From the NCBI RefSeq assembly GCF_021228125.1, contig NZ_JAJQQS010000006.1, positions 1 to 64,000 of the forward strand: 64,000 nucleotides of DNA, given 5' to 3'. The notes under the pieces are model-generated. The model was not told the DNA's origin. It worked only from the letters and a program-made list of their open reading frames with translations, and made no database searches. Below, piece by piece: positions 34,158-43,371 of the stretch. The stretch comes from Streptomyces albireticuli. GTDB taxonomy: Bacteria > Actinomycetota > Actinomycetes > Streptomycetales > Streptomycetaceae. A program made the position numbers and the translations under genes. Position 1 is the first letter of the stretch. Every line of letters begins with the position of its first letter.

Positions 34158-34751
34158 TCAGGCGCCGTACGGCCGCGCCGCCCGCGCCTCGCGCAGCGAC
34201 AGGGCCCACCAGGCCAGCTGGTCGAGCATGACCTTCGCCGCGCCCGCCGCGGCCGTCGCGCCTTCCTCGTCCGTGATCGTGCCCTCGTCGTCGAACTTGC
34301 CCCAGGGCAGGTGGAAGCTGACGGCGTCGCGGATCGTGACCGCGTGCAGCTCGGCGAAGACCGGGCGCAGGTGCTCGACGGAGCGGAGGCCGCTGGCCAG
34401 GCCGCCGTAGGAGACGAAGGCGACGGGCTTGGCGCGCCACTGGGTGTAGTGCCAGTCGATGAGGTTCTTCAGCGAGGCCGGGTAGCTGTGGTTGTACTCC
34501 GGCGTCACGACGATGTAGGCGTCGGCCGCCTCCAGTCGCGGGCTCACCTTGGCGAGCAGGGCGGCGGCCTCCGGGCCGGGCTCGTTGCTGAGGGCCAGCG
34601 GCAGCGGGTGGTCGGCCAGGTCGATCACGTCGACCTCGACGTCCTCGCGCAGTTCGAGCTGCTTGTCGAGCCACTTCTTCACCGTGGGGGCGAAGCGACC
34701 GTCGCGGGTGGATCCGATGATGACGGCGAGGCGGTACGTGTTCTCGGACAT
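34158..34751 (-). CDS. NADPH-dependent FMN reductase family protein
   Basis: 197 residues with a flavodoxin-like fold. The phosphate loop GSTRDGRFAP, PEYNHSYPASLKNLIDW and SYGGLASGLRSVEHLRPVF match the ArsH/ChrR/YieF-type NADPH-dependent FMN reductases that reduce quinones, chromate or azo dyes. ATG 34751 follows GAGAGAGGG. It is a probable target of the HxlR regulator downstream. Cytoplasmic; physiological substrate not deducible. Confidence 0.9.
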   Translation of the reverse strand: MSENTYRLAVIIGSTRDGRFAPTVKKWLDKQLELREDVEVDVIDLADHPLPLALSNEPGPEAAALLAKVSPRLEAADAYIVVTPEYNHSYPASLKNLIDWHYTQWRAKPVAFVSYGGLASGLRSVEHLRPVFAELHAVTIRDAVSFHLPWGKFDDEGTITDEEGATAAAGAAKVMLDQLAWWALSLREARAARPYGA

Positions 34752-34973
34752 GGTGTCCCTCTCTCGGAGTTCCGGCGGTCGGGTCCGCGCTCCGCCTCGT
34801 CGGCGGGCCGTTGAACCGTTGATGAAATCGTGCGACCTCAAGTCAGGTCGAGGTCAAGACGAGACAATTAATCAGTCGTAATTGCCCGTCAAAGTCCGGT
34901 AATTACCGGATGGATCAAGCCGTGCCACACGCGCGAAGGCCCCGACTCCCAAAGCGGAATGCGTAATTCAGTG

Positions 34974-36236
34974 TCAGAAGACGTCCGGGCACCACGGCCG
35001 CCGCGCCGTCCGCAGCAGCCCGTCCGCGACCGCGAGGGCGCCCGCCCGCTCCTCGGACACCCGGCCCAGTACGGCCAGCCGCGAGGCCGCCTCGTCGCCG
35101 AGGGCCAGTGTGCCCAGCTCGGCCACGTCCAGGGAGAGTTCCGCGCCGCGCGCCGTCGGCACGCACGTGGCGCCGTCCGGCCCGGCCTCCAGCAGGAACC
35201 GCCCGTTCGCGAGCCCGGCGCGGTCGGCGACCTCGAGGACCAGCGAACCCGGCGTCGTGTACGTACGGGCCGTCAGCAGCGCGGGCACGTCCAGCGGGCG
35301 CACCCACAGGTAGTCGGCGTGGGTGACCGTCCGGGCCGCGCGCGGGTCGGGCAGCAGCAGCGGCAGGACGTCGTCCGGGGCGCGGAGCCCCGTACGGACC
35401 CTGGCCACCAGGTCCGTCGACAGCAGGAAGTGCCACAGGGCCCGTTCGGCCGCCGGGGAGACCGCGGTGAGTTCCAGGACCTGGACGACGCCCTGCGGGA
35501 CCTTGGCCTCCCAGCGGTCGTCCGCGGTGTAGGCCAGCAGGCCGTCCACCGTGCCCCCCGGCGACCGGTACAGCGCGTAGAACGGCTCCTGCCACGGCCG
35601 GTCGTCCACCGCCAGGGCGCCCGTGTTCCGCAGCCACCAGCGCTCCGTGCGGTCGATCACCCCGTGCCGGGCCGCCCGCAGCCGCTCGTGCAGCCCGGGG
35701 CCGTGTTCGCGGACCTCGGCGGGGCCGGCGAGGTCCACCCGCCCGCCGTCCGAGGGGCCGGCGTAGCGCGGGTCGAGCCCGGCGCGGGCGGTGTCCACCT
35801 CCCACTCGGTGGCCCAGGTGGCCGGGCCGAAGCCGTAGCGCCCGTAGATCGGGTACTCGGCGGCTATGAGCGTCGACACCACGTCCCCGCGCTCCTTGGC
35901 GGCCCGCGCGTCGGTGTCCATCATGCGGCTGAGCAGACCGCGCCTGCGGTGCGTCGGCGAGACGGTGACGTTGCTGATCGCGTTCGCGGCGACGGCGGTG
36001 CCCCCGGGAACCGTGAGCCGCTGGACGAAGCTGCGGAACGTGGCCACGCAGCGCCCGGCGTCGAACGCCCCTTGGGTCCGATCGGAGTCGAAGGCGCCTT
36101 CGGCGGCCGACATCAGGGTGCGGCGGGACTCGACCTCCTCCTTGCTCACGGCGGGGGAGCGGAGGAACCCGGTGTGCAGGGCGCGGATCCAGTCGGGGAG
36201 GTCGAGTTCGGTGAGGGTACGCACTTCGAGGCTCAT
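34974..36236 (-). CDS. Eis-family GNAT N-acetyltransferase
   Basis: 420 residues with the Eis layout: an N-terminal GNAT domain with the acetyl-CoA motif [17 protein letters not shown], a second GNAT-like domain and a C-terminal SCP2-like domain (about 320-420). The terminal Phe (CPDVF) supplies the catalytic carboxylate in Eis proteins. [19 protein letters not shown] is also typical. Mycobacterial Eis acetylates aminoglycosides and proteins; substrates of streptomycete members vary. ATG 36236 is used; the ribosome site is weak. Confidence 0.92.
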   Translation of the reverse strand: MSLEVRTLTELDLPDWIRALHTGFLRSPAVSKEEVESRRTLMSAAEGAFDSDRTQGAFDAGRCVATFRSFVQRLTVPGGTAVAANAISNVTVSPTHRRRGLLSRMMDTDARAAKERGDVVSTLIAAEYPIYGRYGFGPATWATEWEVDTARAGLDPRYAGPSDGGRVDLAGPAEVREHGPGLHERLRAARHGVIDRTERWWLRNTGALAVDDRPWQEPFYALYRSPGGTVDGLLAYTADDRWEAKVPQGVVQVLELTAVSPAAERALWHFLLSTDLVARVRTGLRAPDDVLPLLLPDPRAARTVTHADYLWVRPLDVPALLTARTYTTPGSLVLEVADRAGLANGRFLLEAGPDGATCVPTARGAELSLDVAELGTLALGDEAASRLAVLGRVSEERAGALAVADGLLRTARRPWCPDVF

Positions 36237-36368
36237 GCGAGCACGCTAGGGGGCGACGTGCGGAGATCCCACAGGATTTTTCGGGGGGGGCGGAGGGGCG
36301 GAGGAGGGGGCACCGGAGAAGGCGCCGGAAAGGCTCCGGAGGGCCGGACGGAGGGTGACGGGGCCGCA

Positions 36369-36473
36369 GGGGGTGTCCCGGAATGCCGCCGGATATTTGC
36401 GGGCGGCGACGGTTCGGGGCACCTGTGACGGGAGCGGCTCCCGCCCGTAAATATCCGATTCCGGGACACCCCC
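36369..36473. repeat. Long imperfect inverted repeat upstream of Eis-like gene
   Basis: The left arm 36369-36405 (GGGGGTGTCCCGGAAT, then CGGATATTTGCGGGCG) mirrors the right arm 36442-36473 (CGCCCGTAAATATCCG, then ATTCCGGGACACCCCC), with one five-base insertion and one mismatch. The 36-base centre is GC-rich. It occupies the 320-base gap (36237-36556) before the Eis-like gene and after the asparaginase gene. No gene is seen in that gap. Confidence 0.7.
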
Positions 36474-36556
36474 GGAGGCCCCGGCACCCGGCCCACGGCA
36501 AGGCACCGGCCACCCCCGGGCGCCGGCCCTCAGAACGCTCAGGAAGCTCAGAAAGC

Positions 36557-37540
36557 TCAGAAAGCCGCCCTGATCTCCCCCACCCGCTCCCCACCGCCCA
36601 GCAGCGGCGTCTCTGCGATCCGCGCGACGACCGGCGACTCGACGCCCAGCAGCTCCAGACCGCGCGCCAGCACCGGCCCCGTGGCCCGCATCGCACCGTC
36701 GTCGATCTTGAAGGCCAGTGCCCGGCCGTCCGGCAGGGCCACGGCCTGCACGGCCTCGGCGCCCATCTTCGACAGGACGCCCGGCACCTCGCGCATCAGC
36801 CAGGTGTCGGGGCGGCGCGTGCCCGCCACGTACTCCGGGTGGGCCCGCATGGCGTCCGCGACCCGGCGCTCCGGCGTGCCCGGCTCCGCCAGGACGAAGC
36901 CGCGGAAGGCGCGCGCCAGACCCGTCAGGGAGATCGCCATCAGGGGCGCGCCGCAGCCGTCCGTACCGACGTGGCCGACGCGCTCGCCGCTCGCCTCCTC
37001 CACGACCCGGAGCGTCAGCTGCTGGAGCGGGTGCTCGGGGGCGAGGTAGCTCTCCACCGGCCAGCCGTTGCGGGCGCAGGCCGCGATCATTGCCGCGTGC
37101 TTGCCGGAGCAGTTCATCGTGACCCGGTCGCGGACGTGGCCCGCCGCCAGGTAGTGCTCCGCCTCCTGCGGGTCGTACGGCAGGTCCGGCGGCGTCCGGA
37201 GGTCGGCCTCGGCGACGCCGAGCTCGGCGAGCATCTTCCGCACCAGGTCCAGGTGGAACGTTTCTCCGGAGTGACTGGCGGCCGCCAGGGCGAGCCGTTC
37301 CCCGGACAGCTCCAGACCGGCCCGCAGCACGGCCGCCGCCTGCATCGGCTTGTTCGCCGAGCGGGGGTAGACCGGGCCGGCCACGTCACCCAGGGCGAGC
37401 TCCACGGAGCCGTCCGCCGCCAGCACCACCAGCGAGCCGCGGTGGTGGCCCTCGACGAAGCCGGAGCGCACGACCTCGGCGAGGACCGGGGGTATGGGGG
37501 TGTCCGTGGCCGCGGGGGCGGCAGGGGTCGAGGAGGTCAT
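36557..37540 (-). CDS. L-asparaginase II family (thermolabile, Rhizobium-type) protein
   Basis: 327 residues. The motifs of the Rhizobium etli-type asparaginase (class 3), unrelated to the E. coli enzymes, are present: YPRSANKPMQA (catalytic Ser-Lys), AASHSGE, MNCSGKHAAM and TDGCGAPL with the metal-binding cysteines. It hydrolyses asparagine to aspartate and ammonia in the cytoplasm. ATG 37540 follows GGAAGG. The RsiG-like gene lies 55 bases upstream on the same strand. Confidence 0.9.
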   Translation of the reverse strand: MTSSTPAAPAATDTPIPPVLAEVVRSGFVEGHHRGSLVVLAADGSVELALGDVAGPVYPRSANKPMQAAAVLRAGLELSGERLALAAASHSGETFHLDLVRKMLAELGVAEADLRTPPDLPYDPQEAEHYLAAGHVRDRVTMNCSGKHAAMIAACARNGWPVESYLAPEHPLQQLTLRVVEEASGERVGHVGTDGCGAPLMAISLTGLARAFRGFVLAEPGTPERRVADAMRAHPEYVAGTRRPDTWLMREVPGVLSKMGAEAVQAVALPDGRALAFKIDDGAMRATGPVLARGLELLGVESPVVARIAETPLLGGGERVGEIRAAF

Positions 37541-37594
37541 CGTCGGCCTTCCGGGGGAGGTGGTGCGGACCGCCCCCGGCGGATCACCGGTGGA

Positions 37595-38185
37595 TCACGC
37601 GAGGAGGTCGTCTACTTGTGCTTCCCCTTCACGGTACCTGCGGGCGATCTCCGCGCTGCAATCGTCCGCCGTCCGCTGGAGGGTCTGGCGGCGCACCGAG
37701 ACCTGCCGTTCGTACGCGCCGAGGCGCCGCATCCCGTCGTGCAGCTCGTGGTCCGTACGGGCGCCGAGGTCCGACAGCTCCACCTCGGAGAGCGTGTCCT
37801 CGGCCAGCCGCCGGTACTCCTCGCTGTGCGGCGTCCCCAGCGTCACATGGCGGGCGGAGGAGCGCTGGGGGGACGGATCGTCGGCGAGGATCTCCGACAG
37901 CCGCTCGACCACCAGCCGGGCCATCACCGGCGCGTCCGGCGAGGCCCGCCGCGCCAGCTCCGCCCGCAGGATGTCGATCCGGCCCTGGAGCAGCCGCCGC
38001 ACATAGCTCAGGTCCGCCTCGTCCCGCTGGGCCTCCTTGCGCAGCGCGCGGAGCTCCGTGAGGCGCAGCTCGCCCAGCCCGCGCCCGGGAACGTCCGCCA
38101 GCCGGCCGGAGCGCTGACTCGGCGGCCGGGGGTGCAGGCCGTCGGCTGCCTTGAGCATGGGGCCGTCCTCAATGGGTGTGGTCAT
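37595..38185 (-). CDS. rsiG: RsiG-like c-di-GMP-dependent anti-sigma factor
   Basis: 196 residues, mostly helical with a disordered N-terminus. Two copies of E(x3)S(x2)R(x3)Q(x3)D are present: Glu56-Ser60-Arg63-Gln67-Asp71 and Glu159-Ser163-Arg166-Gln170-Asp174. These are the c-di-GMP-binding motifs of RsiG, which with c-di-GMP holds the sporulation sigma factor WhiG inactive until late growth. The spacing is exact in both copies. ATG 38185 follows GAGGGG; ATG 38158 would still keep both motifs. whiG is not in the window, as expected, since the two genes are unlinked. Confidence 0.88.
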   Translation of the reverse strand: MTTPIEDGPMLKAADGLHPRPPSQRSGRLADVPGRGLGELRLTELRALRKEAQRDEADLSYVRRLLQGRIDILRAELARRASPDAPVMARLVVERLSEILADDPSPQRSSARHVTLGTPHSEEYRRLAEDTLSEVELSDLGARTDHELHDGMRRLGAYERQVSVRRQTLQRTADDCSAEIARRYREGEAQVDDLLA

Positions 38186-38333
38186 GCGTTTCCGATCCCC
38201 TCGGGCGGTGGGGTCCCGGGTCACGTTGCCCGCATAAAGCACCGCCTGCACGCATCGTGCCACTCTGTGAGGCGCGGGCGCAGGGTCTCGGCACCCGAAC
38301 GGCCCTGGATGGACGCAGGGCATCATGGTCCGT

Positions 38334-38759
38334 ATGCGTGCAGTGGTGCAGAGGGTGGACGGGGCGGCCGTCGTCGTCGACGGCGAGACGGTAGGCGAGA
38401 TCATCGGACAAGGGCTCTGCGTCCTTGTCGGAGTGACGCATGAGGACACCGCGGAGAAGGCCGCGCAGCTCGCCCGGAAGCTGTGGTCCGTACGGATTCT
38501 TGAGGACGAGAAGTCCTGTTCGGATGTGGGGGCGCCGCTGCTGGTGATCTCCCAGTTCACTCTCTACGGTGACGCCCGTAAGGGGCGCCGGCCCACGTGG
38601 AACGCGGCGGCGCCCGGCGCCGTGGCGGAGCCGTTGGTCGACGCGGTCGTCGCGGAGCTGCGGGCGCTCGGCGCGCTGGTCGAGACGGGCCGGTTCGGGG
38701 CGGACATGAAGGTGTCGCTGACGAACAACGGCCCGTTCACGGTGCTGATCGAGGTCTGA
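38334..38759 (+). CDS. dtd: D-aminoacyl-tRNA deacylase
   Basis: 141 residues, the usual Dtd length. [17 protein letters not shown] opens the protein. SQFTLYGD and [11 protein letters not shown] correspond to the two conserved cross-subunit motifs (SQFTL and NxGPxT) that form the active site. The enzyme removes D-amino acids or glycine mischarged on tRNA. ATG 38334 fits homologues; ATG 38325 would add three residues. Single gene, divergent from rsiG. Confidence 0.94.
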   Translation: MRAVVQRVDGAAVVVDGETVGEIIGQGLCVLVGVTHEDTAEKAAQLARKLWSVRILEDEKSCSDVGAPLLVISQFTLYGDARKGRRPTWNAAAPGAVAEPLVDAVVAELRALGALVETGRFGADMKVSLTNNGPFTVLIEV

Positions 38760-38865
38760 GCCGCCGTCTGAGCCGCCGGTCCGGGCCGCCGCGGTTCAGG
38801 GCGCGGTGGGGGGACCACCCCACCCGCACCCCACCCGCACCCGGTCCGGGCCCCGGACCCACCGG

Positions 38866-39849
38866 CTACGGCTCGACCACGACCTCCTGCGACGCCGCGG
38901 TCGCCTCGCCCACCAGCAGGGCCGCGTCCACCGGGACGTTCCGCTTCACCAGGGCCAGGGCCACCGGTCCCAGCTCGTGGTGGCGGGCCGACGTCGTCAC
39001 GAAGCCCAGCTGGCGGCCCTCCGGGCCGTCCGAGGCCAGGCGGACCGGGGCGCCGTGGCCCGGCAGGGTCACCTCGCTGCCGTCCAGGTGCAGGAAGACC
39101 AGGCGGCGCGGCGGCTTCCCCAGGTTGTGGACGCGGGCGACGGTCTCCTGGCCGCGGTAGCAGCCCTTCTGGAGGTGGACGGCCGTGCCGAGCCAGCCCA
39201 GCTCGTGCGGGATCGTGCGGTGGTCGGTCTCCCGGCCCACCCGCGGCCGGTGCGCCTCGACGCGCAGCGCCTCGTAGGCCAGGACGCCCGCCGCCGGGCC
39301 GTGCGCGGCGGCGAAGTCCGCCAGCTCCGCGCGCGGCAGGAACAGGTCGCGGCCGTGCGGCGTCTCGCGCACGGTCACCCCGTCCGGCACCTCGGCGATC
39401 GAGCCCGCCGGCAGGTGCACCACGGCGAGGTCGGCCGTCCGGTCGGCGACCTCCACCTGGTAGAAGAACTTCATGCTCTCCAGGTAGGCGATCAGCTCGC
39501 CCTCGGTGCCGGGCTCGACGTGCGCCCAGGTCGTGGTCCCGTCGTCCACCAGGTACAGCGCGTGCTCGATGTGGCCGTTGGCCGAGAGGATCAGCGCCTC
39601 CGTGGCCTGCCCGGGCGGCAGCGCGCTCACGTGCTGGGTGATGAGGAGGTGCAGCCAGCTCAGCCGGTCGGGGCCGGTGACGGTGACCACCCCGCGGTGC
39701 GAGAGGTCGACGAAACCGGACCCGCCGGCGAGGGCGCGCTGCTCGCGGAAGAGATCGCCGTAGTGCGCGGCGACACCTTCGTCCGGGGCCTCGGCGGCGA
39801 CGGCGCCGGGCAGCGACAGCAGCGGGCTGGCTTTCGATTGACGCAGCAT
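38866..39849 (-). CDS. ygfZ: Folate-binding protein YgfZ (iron-sulfur cluster repair)
   Basis: 327 residues with a GcvT-like fold. The family signature KGCYRGQET (about residue 235) includes the reactive Cys, and HELGWLGTAVHLQKGCYRGQ surrounds it. YgfZ/IBA57 proteins bind tetrahydrofolate and help maintain Fe-S enzymes. ATG 39849 lies ten bases after the nur stop, so nur and ygfZ are probably co-transcribed. No strong ribosome site is seen. Confidence 0.92.
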   Translation of the reverse strand: MLRQSKASPLLSLPGAVAAEAPDEGVAAHYGDLFREQRALAGGSGFVDLSHRGVVTVTGPDRLSWLHLLITQHVSALPPGQATEALILSANGHIEHALYLVDDGTTTWAHVEPGTEGELIAYLESMKFFYQVEVADRTADLAVVHLPAGSIAEVPDGVTVRETPHGRDLFLPRAELADFAAAHGPAAGVLAYEALRVEAHRPRVGRETDHRTIPHELGWLGTAVHLQKGCYRGQETVARVHNLGKPPRRLVFLHLDGSEVTLPGHGAPVRLASDGPEGRQLGFVTTSARHHELGPVALALVKRNVPVDAALLVGEATAASQEVVVEP

Positions 39850-39859
39850 ACGGACAAGC

Positions 39860-40297
39860 CTACGACTCGTCCGCGGCCGCCTTCGCGGAGCAGTCCGCGC
39901 ACCGGCCGAAGATCGCGAAGTGCTTCATGTCCGTGTCGAAGCCGAAGGTCTCGCGCAGCCGCTCGGTGAACGGACCGGCCACCGCCAGGTCCGCCTCGAT
40001 CACGCCCGTGCAGTCCCGGCAGACGAGGTGTATGTGGTGGTGCCGGTCGGCGAGGTGATAGGTCGGGGCGCCGTGCCCGAGGTGGGCGTGGCTGACCAGG
40101 CCCAGCTCCTCCAGGAGCTCCAGGGTCCGGTAGACGGTGGAGATGTTGACCCCGCCCGCGGTCCTGCGGACCTCGGTGAGGATGTCGTCCGGCGTCGCGT
40201 GCTCCAGCCGGTCCACCGCCTCCAGGACCAGCTGGCGCTGCGGGGTTAGCCGGTATCCGCGCTTACGGAGATTGCTCTGCCAGTCGCTGTCGACCAC
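39860..40297 (-). CDS. nur: Nickel-responsive Fur-family regulator Nur
   Basis: 145 residues from GTG 40297. A winged helix (RLTPQRQLVLEAVDRLEHATPDDI, GGVNISTVYRTLELLEELGLV) is followed by a metal domain with HLADRHHHIHLVCRDC and a second Cys pair FGRCADC. The sequence closely resembles S. coelicolor Nur as I remember it, including HLGHGAPTYHLADRHHHIHL. Nur with nickel represses nickel uptake genes and sodF. The corrinoid-type ABC transporter operon lies immediately upstream on the same strand, 19 bases away, so nur may be read through from it. Confidence 0.88.
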   Translation of the reverse strand: MVDSDWQSNLRKRGYRLTPQRQLVLEAVDRLEHATPDDILTEVRRTAGGVNISTVYRTLELLEELGLVSHAHLGHGAPTYHLADRHHHIHLVCRDCTGVIEADLAVAGPFTERLRETFGFDTDMKHFAIFGRCADCSAKAAADES

Positions 40298-40316
40298 GCC
40301 CCCAGTCTAGGCAGCG

Positions 40317-41360
40317 TCACTGCTCGCGTACTCCCTTCAGATACGCGGCGAGTGCGGCGATCGCGGCCGGATTGCGGGGGCTCTCGACGAGGTCGACGTA
40401 GTCGAGCACGAAGATCCGGTCGTTCTTGACCGCGGAGACCCCGGCCAGCGGCGCGTAGGACTTCAGGAAGTCCTTCTTCTGCCGCGCGGTGACGTCCCCG
40501 TAGTTGTTGATGACGATGACGTCGGGGTCGCGCTCGACGACGGTCTCCCAGCTGATGGAGGTCCAGGAGTCCTTGAGGTCCTTCATCACGTGGTCGCCGC
40601 CGGCCTTGGTGATGATGTCGTGCGGTCCGGCGAAGGCGCCGGAGGTCAGCGGCTTGTCGCGGCCGTCGTCGTAGAGGAAGACGGTGGGCTTCCTGCCTTC
40701 CGGGATGCGCGCCTGGGCGTCGGCGACCTGCTTCTTGAAGCCGTCGACGAGCTTCTTCGCCCGGTCCTCGACGTCGAAGACCTTCCCCAGCGTCTCCAGG
40801 TCGGTGTAGAGCGCCTCCAGCGGCGGCATCACCCCGCGGGAGGTGGCGTTGCCGTTGTTGCGGCAGGACTCGGTGAGGACGTACGAGCCGATGCCGAGCT
40901 TCTTCAGGCCGGCGGGGGTGAAGTTGTTGCCCTCGCCGAAGCCGTAGTTCCAGCCGGCGAAGACCAGGTCGGCCTTGGCGTCGAGGACGATCTCCTTGGT
41001 GATCTCCTTCTTGGACAGCCACTTCACCTTCTTGTAGCCGTCCTTCCACGCCACGGACTCGCGGTCGCCCTTGTAGTCGGGCGCCACGTAGCCCGCCATG
41101 TGGTCCTCCAGGCCCAGCGCGAACATGATCTCGGCGATGCCGACGTCGTTGGTCACCACCCGCCGCGGCGCCTTGTCGAACGTCGTCTTCACGCCGCAGT
41201 TCTCGATGGTCACGGGGTAGTGCCCCGAGGACTTCGCGCCCTCGGCCGCGTCCTTGGCGGTGTCCTTCGTGTCGGTCTCCGCGACCTCGGCCCCGCACCC
41301 GGCGAGGGCCAGGGCGGTGAGGAGGGTGAGGGCGGTACGGGCGGCGCGGGCGGCGGCCAT
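40317..41360 (-). CDS. Substrate-binding lipoprotein, corrinoid/metal-chelate ABC importer
   Basis: 347 residues. A signal peptide with lipobox LALAGC is followed by a BtuF/FecB-type two-lobed binding domain with RRVVTNDVGIAEIMFALGLE, ADLVFAGWNYGFGEG and VIVINNYGDV. Related actinobacterial proteins are often labelled F420-0 transporters. The riboswitch ahead of this operon argues instead for a corrinoid. ATG 41360 follows AAGGA. It is the third gene after permease and ATPase, with ten bases between ATPase stop and this start. Confidence 0.85.
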   Translation of the reverse strand: MAAARAARTALTLLTALALAGCGAEVAETDTKDTAKDAAEGAKSSGHYPVTIENCGVKTTFDKAPRRVVTNDVGIAEIMFALGLEDHMAGYVAPDYKGDRESVAWKDGYKKVKWLSKKEITKEIVLDAKADLVFAGWNYGFGEGNNFTPAGLKKLGIGSYVLTESCRNNGNATSRGVMPPLEALYTDLETLGKVFDVEDRAKKLVDGFKKQVADAQARIPEGRKPTVFLYDDGRDKPLTSGAFAGPHDIITKAGGDHVMKDLKDSWTSISWETVVERDPDVIVINNYGDVTARQKKDFLKSYAPLAGVSAVKNDRIFVLDYVDLVESPRNPAAIAALAAYLKGVREQ

Positions 41361-41370
41361 GGCGGGGTCC

Positions 41371-42150
41371 TTAGGAGGCGGGGAGGCGGTCGAAGAGCAG
41401 GTGCGGGGCACCGGTCTCGGGGTGCGGCACACGGAGCGCCCGTACGCCGAAGACGTCGGCGAGCAGCTCGGTGGTCAGCACGGCGTCCGGCGGGCCGGAC
41501 GCCACGATGCGGCCGCCCGCGATGACGTACAGGGCGTCGCAGTGGGTGGCGGCCAGGTTGAGGTCGTGCAGCGCGGCGAGGACGGTCAGCCCGGCGTCGC
41601 GCACCAGCGAGAGGACCTCCAGCTGCTGGGCGATGTCCAGGTGGTTGGTGGGTTCGTCGAGGACGAGCACCTTCGGCTGCTGGGCCAGCGCGCGGGCGAT
41701 CAGCACGCGCTGCTTCTCGCCGCCCGACAGGGTCGGGAAGCTCCGGTCGGCGAGGTGGGCGCCGCCGACCCGGCCCAGGGCCGCCGCGCAGATCTCCCTG
41801 TCCTGGTCCGTGACCCGGCCGGCGGCGCTCTGGTGCGGCAGCCGGCCCATGGCGACGACCTCGGCGGCGGTGAAGTCGAACTCGCTCGTCGACTCCTGGG
41901 GGAGCGCGGCCAGCCTGCGCGCGCCCTCCCGGGCGCCGAGCGCGTGCAGGTCGTCGCCGTCCAGCCGGACGCTGCCCGCGGCCGGCCGCAGGGCGCGGTA
42001 GACGCAGCGCAGCAGCGTCGACTTGCCGCTGCCGTTGGGCCCGACCAGGCCGACGAACCGCCCGCTCTCCGCCCGCAGCGCGATGTCCTCCACCAGCCGG
42101 GCGCCCGCGATCTCGACCGCGAGGCCCTCGATGTCCACCCGCACGCTCAC
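41371..42150 (-). CDS. ABC importer ATP-binding protein (BtuD/FecE type)
   Basis: 259 residues. Walker A GPNGSGKST, Q-loop ALPQES, signature LSGGEKQRVLIARAL, Walker B VLVLDEPTNHLD and H-loop AALHDLNLA are all intact. GTG 42150 overlaps the permease stop as GTGA, so translation is coupled. The long open frame extending upstream only shadows the permease. It energises uptake of the chelate bound by the downstream lipoprotein. Confidence 0.93.
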   Translation of the reverse strand: MSVRVDIEGLAVEIAGARLVEDIALRAESGRFVGLVGPNGSGKSTLLRCVYRALRPAAGSVRLDGDDLHALGAREGARRLAALPQESTSEFDFTAAEVVAMGRLPHQSAAGRVTDQDREICAAALGRVGGAHLADRSFPTLSGGEKQRVLIARALAQQPKVLVLDEPTNHLDIAQQLEVLSLVRDAGLTVLAALHDLNLAATHCDALYVIAGGRIVASGPPDAVLTTELLADVFGVRALRVPHPETGAPHLLFDRLPAS

Positions 42151-43238
42151 GCACCCCCGAAGACATAGCCGCGGCGGCGCATCAGCAGCACGAAGCACGG
42201 CACGCCGATGAGGGCCGTGATGACCCCGACGGGCAGTTCGACGGGGGCCAGCAGCAGCCGGGAGACGATGTCGACCCACACCAGCAGCACGGCGCCCAGC
42301 AGCGGCGCCACGGTCAGCACCCTGCGGTGGTCGGCGCCGACGAGCATGCGGGTGACGTGCGGGACCATCAGGCCGACGAAGCCGATCGCCCCGCTGACGG
42401 CGACGACGGCGCCGGTGACGGCCGCCGCGACCACGAACAGCTTCCGGCGCAGCCGGTCGGCGTCCACACCGAGCGCGGCGGCCGTCTCGTCGCCCATGGC
42501 CAGCGCGTTGAGGCCGCGCGCCGTCCACAGCAGATAGCCGGTCCCGGCCAGCACGGCGCCGGCCGCGATCGGCACGGACGACCAGGTGGCGCCGCCGAGG
42601 CTGCCGAGCAGCCACATCATGGCCGAGCGGGCGGACTCGCCGCGCTCGGCGCTGAAGACCATCAGGGTGGTGATCGCGGAGAAGCCGTAGTACATGGCGG
42701 ACCCGGTCAGCACCAGCCGCAGCGGGGTCAGCCCGTGCGGGGTGCGGGCCGCCAGATAGACGAGCAGCATGGCGGCGAGCGCCGAGGCGAAGGCGGCGCC
42801 GGACAGCGCCCAGACGCCCAGCGAGCCCAGCGCGCCGAACAGCAGCACGGCGTTGGCGCCGACGGCGGCGCCGGAGGAGATGCCGAGGACGAAGGGGTCG
42901 GCGAGCGCGTTGCGGACCATGGCCTGCACGGCCACGCCGATCGCGGAGAGACCGGCGCCGACGACGGCGGCCAGCAGGGCGCGCGGGAAGCGCAGCTCCC
43001 AGACGATGGTGTAGGCGGCGACCTCGTCCGGCGCGATGCTCCCGCCGGTCAGCCCCGCCCGCAGATAGCGCAGGGTCTCGCCCCAGGTCACCCCGGCGGC
43101 GCCGAGGCCCACCCCGCAGACGAGGGAGACGAGGAGCGCCGCGGCCAGCGCGCCGGCCAGCGGCGGCACGGGCAGCCGTCTGGGCGGCGGGGGCCCGCCG
43201 GTGGTCCGGGGGACGGTGGCCTGCTCGGGGATCGCCAC
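42147..43238 (-). CDS. FecCD-family permease, corrinoid/metal-chelate ABC importer
   Basis: 363 residues, about ten membrane helices. FecCD/BtuC signatures include RFPRALLAAVVGAGLSAIG, NPLAxP-like RNALADPFVLGISSGAAVGA, and GFVGLMVPHVTRMLVGADHR near the coupling helix. GTG 43238 is preferred, with AAGG upstream; a longer in-frame start would enter the leader RNA. It is the first gene of the operon, behind the riboswitch. Confidence 0.9.
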   Translation of the reverse strand: MAIPEQATVPRTTGGPPPPRRLPVPPLAGALAAALLVSLVCGVGLGAAGVTWGETLRYLRAGLTGGSIAPDEVAAYTIVWELRFPRALLAAVVGAGLSAIGVAVQAMVRNALADPFVLGISSGAAVGANAVLLFGALGSLGVWALSGAAFASALAAMLLVYLAARTPHGLTPLRLVLTGSAMYYGFSAITTLMVFSAERGESARSAMMWLLGSLGGATWSSVPIAAGAVLAGTGYLLWTARGLNALAMGDETAAALGVDADRLRRKLFVVAAAVTGAVVAVSGAIGFVGLMVPHVTRMLVGADHRRVLTVAPLLGAVLLVWVDIVSRLLLAPVELPVGVITALIGVPCFVLLMRRRGYVFGGA

Positions 43239-43371
43239 GGGCGGTACGCCTTCGCCTCGGGCCGTGGCTCCGCTGCGTACGTACGGGCGTACGTACCGAG
43301 GAACGGCCCGGGGCGGTGGGCGCCCGGGTGATCCCCTCGCAGTCCACGGCGAGTTGTGCGGGGAGCGCACG

